Positions 6,044-7,824 of a stretch of DNA of 7,824 bases are shown here, in pieces; within the stretch, counting starts at the first letter, position 1; each line of letters begins with the position of its first letter. This stretch comes from Promethearchaeota archaeon (lineage in GTDB: Archaea > Asgardarchaeota > Lokiarchaeia > Sigynarchaeales > MK-D1), in NCBI GenBank assembly GCA_016839385.1, contig JAEOUK010000318.1, positions 1 to 7,824 on the forward strand. The letters are read 5' to 3'. A model generated the notes under the pieces. That model was not told where the DNA came from and ran no database searches. It saw only the letters and a list, made by a program, of their open reading frames with translations. Position numbers and translations under genes: made by a program.

Positions 6044-6084
6044 CGGTGACCACTATTTAAGAATTGAAGTATGCTTATCCCCAA
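6044..6084 (-). promoter_or_regulatory. Module B promoter: TTGGGG element plus extended TATA core
   Basis: On the minus strand TTGGGG (6084-6079) starts 24 bases before TTAAATAG (6060-6053). The 18 bases 6061-6044 match 699-716 of the module A promoter at 15 positions. The predicted start of transcription is near 6031, leaving a leader of about 30 bases. A second TATA-like stretch, ATATTTAT (6041-6034), is an alternative with a shorter leader. Confidence 0.55.
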
Positions 6085-6126
6085 ATGGAGCACTTCTCCC
6101 CATATTGAATTGAATATTGTTCAAAA

Positions 6127-6158
6127 TATGATAGTTTCAAAAAAATTGAACTATTATA
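6127..6158. repeat. Imperfect inverted repeat upstream of module B
   Basis: The arms 6127-6140 and 6146-6158 pair over 13 positions with one bulged T and one G-T wobble around a five-A loop. It lies between the end of the 6226-6585 gene and the module B promoter. It could be a hairpin at the end of the former transcript or an upstream operator. The rest of 6002-6225 holds no gene. Confidence 0.45.
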
Positions 6159-6192
6159 CCAAACAATTTCCTAATTTAGATTTGGTAATGGT

Positions 6193-6218
6193 GAATTTAT
6201 TAAAAAACTTAAAAATAA
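6193..6218 (-). terminator. T-rich terminator after the 6226-6585 gene
   Basis: The minus strand immediately past the stop carries successive T runs (TTTTATTTTTAAGTTTTTTAA, starting about 8 bases beyond), typical of archaeal termination. It would separate this gene from module B. Confidence 0.45.
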
Positions 6219-6225
6219 AACTCCA

Positions 6226-6585
6226 TTATTGATATTTTTGGAAAAATTGTACGAGATCCCTTAACATCCTGTCTTCAGCTCCCCAAGTAATTTCAAGAAG
6301 ACCATGTGCTCCTCCTGCAACAGCAATAGTGACTTCAATATTAATTCCATCTTTTTGTTCCAAAATAACTACTGCCGCAAGATTTGACTCTATACGCATG
6401 AAATATTGTTCTAGAATAAAAATGTGTACAAGATGTCCATGAACAGAACAATTTTTAACAGCATCTGGTTGAATTTTCAACTTAAAACTTGCGATTAATT
6501 CCTCTATATCAACATTATGCAAAATAAATGCTTCATTTATCATAGCAAAAAGTAGATCTATCCTATTTAAAAATATATTTTTCAT
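6226..6585 (-). CDS. Small conserved-looking protein, possibly DUF6054-like
   Basis: 119 residues, soluble, with no signal peptide or membrane helix. An N-terminal helical part (1-35) is followed by a predicted alpha/beta region. It has one cysteine (46) close to several histidines (49, 51, 54). The segment EQYFMR (59-64) and the Gly/Ala-rich turn AGGAHGLLEITWGAED (90-105) recall, from memory, the DUF6054 family, whose members have a Gly-rich turn followed by a WGAE-like end. This assignment is unverified and no biochemical function follows from it. It is divergent from the cupin gene across 61 bases, so the two may share control. No Shine-Dalgarno is evident before the ATG, which suggests a short or absent leader. 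Confidence 0.75.
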   Translation of the reverse strand: MKNIFLNRIDLLFAMINEAFILHNVDIEELIASFKLKIQPDAVKNCSVHGHLVHIFILEQYFMRIESNLAAVVILEQKDGINIEVTIAVAGGAHGLLEITWGAEDRMLRDLVQFFQKYQ

Positions 6586-6600
6586 TCTAAAATGGAGCTT

Positions 6601-6615
6601 ACATGTTCGTGCACG
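6601..6615. promoter_or_regulatory. Paired palindromes between divergent genes (operator candidate)
   Basis: ACATGT (6601-6606) and CGTGCACG (6608-6615) are perfect palindromes one base apart, in a 61-base AT-rich spacer between two divergent starts. The second is unusually GC-rich for its surroundings. A dimeric regulator could control both genes from here. Confidence 0.35.
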
Positions 6616-6616
6616 G

Positions 6617-6637
6617 ATTTTAACTTATTATATCATA
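6617..6637. promoter_or_regulatory. Overlapping divergent TATA-like boxes
   Basis: On the plus strand TTTTAACTTA (6618-6627) is about 26 bases before the ATG at 6647, fitting leaderless transcription of the cupin gene. On the minus strand GATATAATAAG (about 6635-6625) or TTAAAA (6622-6617) could serve the 6585 start. Confidence 0.35.
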
Positions 6638-6646
6638 TTAAAATTT

Positions 6647-6988
6647 ATGAAGCTCGCAAAGGTAAAGGACATTAATATTAAAGAAAATCCTCATGGAGTA
6701 GCCGTTAGAGGATTATTTTCATTCGAACATGCGACATTTGTTCATATTACACTCCAACCAGGAGAATCTTTGAAAAGACACATAACACCTGTAGATGCTA
6801 CGTTTTTTGGTTTAGAAGGAAAAGGTAAAGTCGAAATTGGAGATGAAATAGAAGATATTCAAAAAGATGATTTAGTTTTTAGTCCAAAGGGAGTTGTTCA
6901 CAGACTTTTTAACGAAAGTGATGCTAATTTTAAATTTTTAGTGGTTAAAACACCTACACCAACAAATCAAAAGACGAAAATCCTATAA
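6647..6988 (+). CDS. Single-domain cupin protein
   Basis: 113 residues forming one small beta-barrel cupin. Motif 1 begins with PGES at 38-41 and continues as KRHITPVD with His46, then the strand with EGKGKVEIG (about 57-65). Motif 2 is PKGVVHRLFN (79-88), matching P-x-G-x2-H-x3-N with His84. The usual second His and the Glu of motif 1 are replaced, so the metal site may be incomplete or use Asp51. Family members range from sugar isomerases and dioxygenases to ligand-binding proteins, so no reaction can be assigned. The start has no Shine-Dalgarno and is probably leaderless. Divergent from the 6226-6585 gene; the next gene begins 77 bases downstream with its own promoter. Confidence 0.85.
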   Translation: MKLAKVKDINIKENPHGVAVRGLFSFEHATFVHITLQPGESLKRHITPVDATFFGLEGKGKVEIGDEIEDIQKDDLVFSPKGVVHRLFNESDANFKFLVVKTPTPTNQKTKIL

Positions 6989-7018
6989 TAGTCCCTTATT
7001 TATGGTTTCATAAGTATC

Positions 7019-7027
7019 TATAAAAAG
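7019..7027 (+). promoter_or_regulatory. TATA box for the 7066 gene
   Basis: TATAAAAAG is a close match to the archaeal TATA consensus and predicts a transcript start near 7048, with a leader of under 20 bases that still contains the ribosome site at 7055. Confidence 0.55.
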
Positions 7028-7054
7028 GGTAAATCCAATCATTTTTTACTCTTT

Positions 7055-7061
7055 GAGGGAT
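7055..7061 (+). promoter_or_regulatory. Shine-Dalgarno GAGGGAT for the 7066 start
   Basis: GAGGGAT resembles GAGGTGAT with a one-base difference in length and ends 4 bases before the ATG at 7066. It supports this start codon. Confidence 0.55.
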
Positions 7062-7065
7062 ACAA

Positions 7066-7824
7066 ATGGAACCATATGCAGTTGGAATTGTTATTTTAGG
7101 ATTCGTTCTTGTAATCTGTTTTTTTTGCACAATTTTTAAAAAACTTCTAAGTCATGATTATGGGGAAAATTATCGTCGTCGAAAATGGAACAAATATATC
7201 CAATCACTAGATCCCAAAAATGAAAACGAGCTCCATAATATCATTAAAACTAGTTCAAAGGAAGAATTTGACGAATTTCTTAAAAAGATCAGTTCAAAAA
7301 TCAAGTGGAAATACAACCCCTATAATTTTGATGAAAATACAAAACTAAAACGAAGCCTTTACAATGTAATTAACAAATATACTCATGAATTTGATTATGA
7401 ACGACTGAAAAAAATAGAAGACATCTTCCCAATGCTTAAACGCGTTTATTTTGGAAGATCTTTGAATTCAAAAGTATACAATAAGCACACATTACGACGG
7501 AAATTCAGATATACTCTTAAATCAGGACAATCCATTCCAAAATTTGAGTCGATTCTTGATATAGCAGCATTTTTTGGAACTACCATAAATAAAATACTTG
7601 GTTTATGTTATATGCAAGGACCAGAAAATGGTCCAGCCTATATTAAACGAAATAAAATCTTGGAGGTAGCAAAGCGGAAAAATCTAGTTTTACATGATTT
7701 AAAAGCATTTGAACAAATCCGTTTAGATGAGTCTTTCATAATTCCATTTAATGCGAAATCTGAGAAGGGTAAAGTATTAATCTCCAGAAAGAAGGATGGA
7801 GAAAATCATTTAGAAAAGGAATTA
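7066..7824 (+). CDS. Membrane-anchored protein with Xre-like helix-turn-helix (3' end outside window)
   Basis: Open for 253 codons from ATG 7066 to the right edge with no stop, so the C terminus is missing. Residues 6-25 are one hydrophobic helix (VGIVILGF..) followed by basic residues (Lys25-Lys26, Arg38-Arg40), placing the rest in the cytoplasm. Residues 41-140 are charged and helical, with no recognised family. At about residues 133-180 the pattern resembles an Xre/Cro helix-turn-helix: TLRRKFRYTLKSG as the recognition helix region, then SIPKFESILDIAAFFGTT and INKILGL, close to the usual SIP..ES...IA..FG.....LLG ending. The remaining 70 residues are Lys/Glu-rich. A good TATA box and Shine-Dalgarno precede it. 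It would be a third membrane-tethered DNA-binding protein in the window, of a different fold from the two winged-helix regulators. Function is unknown. Confidence 0.75.
   Translation, partial: MEPYAVGIVILGFVLVICFFCTIFKKLLSHDYGENYRRRKWNKYIQSLDPKNENELHNIIKTSSKEEFDEFLKKISSKIKWKYNPYNFDENTKLKRSLYNVINKYTHEFDYERLKKIEDIFPMLKRVYFGRSLNSKVYNKHTLRRKFRYTLKSGQSIPKFESILDIAAFFGTTINKILGLCYMQGPENGPAYIKRNKILEVAKRKNLVLHDLKAFEQIRLDESFIIPFNAKSEKGKVLISRKKDGENHLEKEL

Noticed and set aside
1..7824. CRISPR array, tRNA, rRNA, transposase or attachment site
   Set aside because: No regularly spaced repeats, no cloverleaf or rRNA-like segment, and no transposase-like protein or terminal inverted repeats with target duplications were seen.

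Overview
The window looks like AT-rich archaeal chromosome. Upstream of the genes are TATA-like boxes with T/A-rich surroundings, some genes have anti-SD-matching leaders (GTGA, GAGG, AGGT) and others look leaderless, and oligo-T tracts follow several stops. Two proteins combine a secreted N-terminal domain, one membrane helix and two cytoplasmic winged helices, and two more are signal-peptide proteins with a C-terminal membrane anchor ending in a basic tail. This style is common in Asgard (Loki-like) archaea and some Thermoplasmatota. I favour an Asgard archaeon, but no rRNA or marker gene is present to prove it.

Layout. 1-141 is non-coding with a small inverted repeat and a promoter. 142-561 (+) encodes a small Cys/His-containing protein with a C-terminal membrane anchor. 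741-4072 (+) is module A: a surface protein (741-1793), a membrane-bound tandem winged-helix regulator with a homologous ectodomain (1881-3419), and a bis-heme cytochrome of the ferric reductase/NOX/MsrQ type (3434-4072). 4082-6001 (-) is module B, convergent with A across 9 bp: a surface protein (5327-6001) followed by a second membrane-bound tandem winged-helix regulator (4082-5269). 6226-6585 (-) is a small conserved-looking protein, divergent from a cupin (6647-6988, +). From 7066 an open frame runs off the right edge: a membrane-anchored protein with an Xre-like helix-turn-helix.

Main interpretation. The window holds two copies of one design: first an ectodomain-only membrane protein, then a regulator carrying a related ectodomain plus a nearly interchangeable cytoplasmic DNA-binding half. 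In each pair the ectodomains resemble each other, but the two pairs carry different ectodomains. The module promoters share 15 of 18 bases over the TATA region and a TTGGGG element at exactly the same distance upstream, suggesting common control, possibly by the regulators themselves. In module A a transmembrane electron-transfer cytochrome follows the regulator by 14 bp. The reading I propose is a pair of linked one-component surface-sensing systems, one tied to metal binding or redox traffic at the cell surface. The architecture and repeats are seen directly; the sensing role, ligands and co-regulation are inference.
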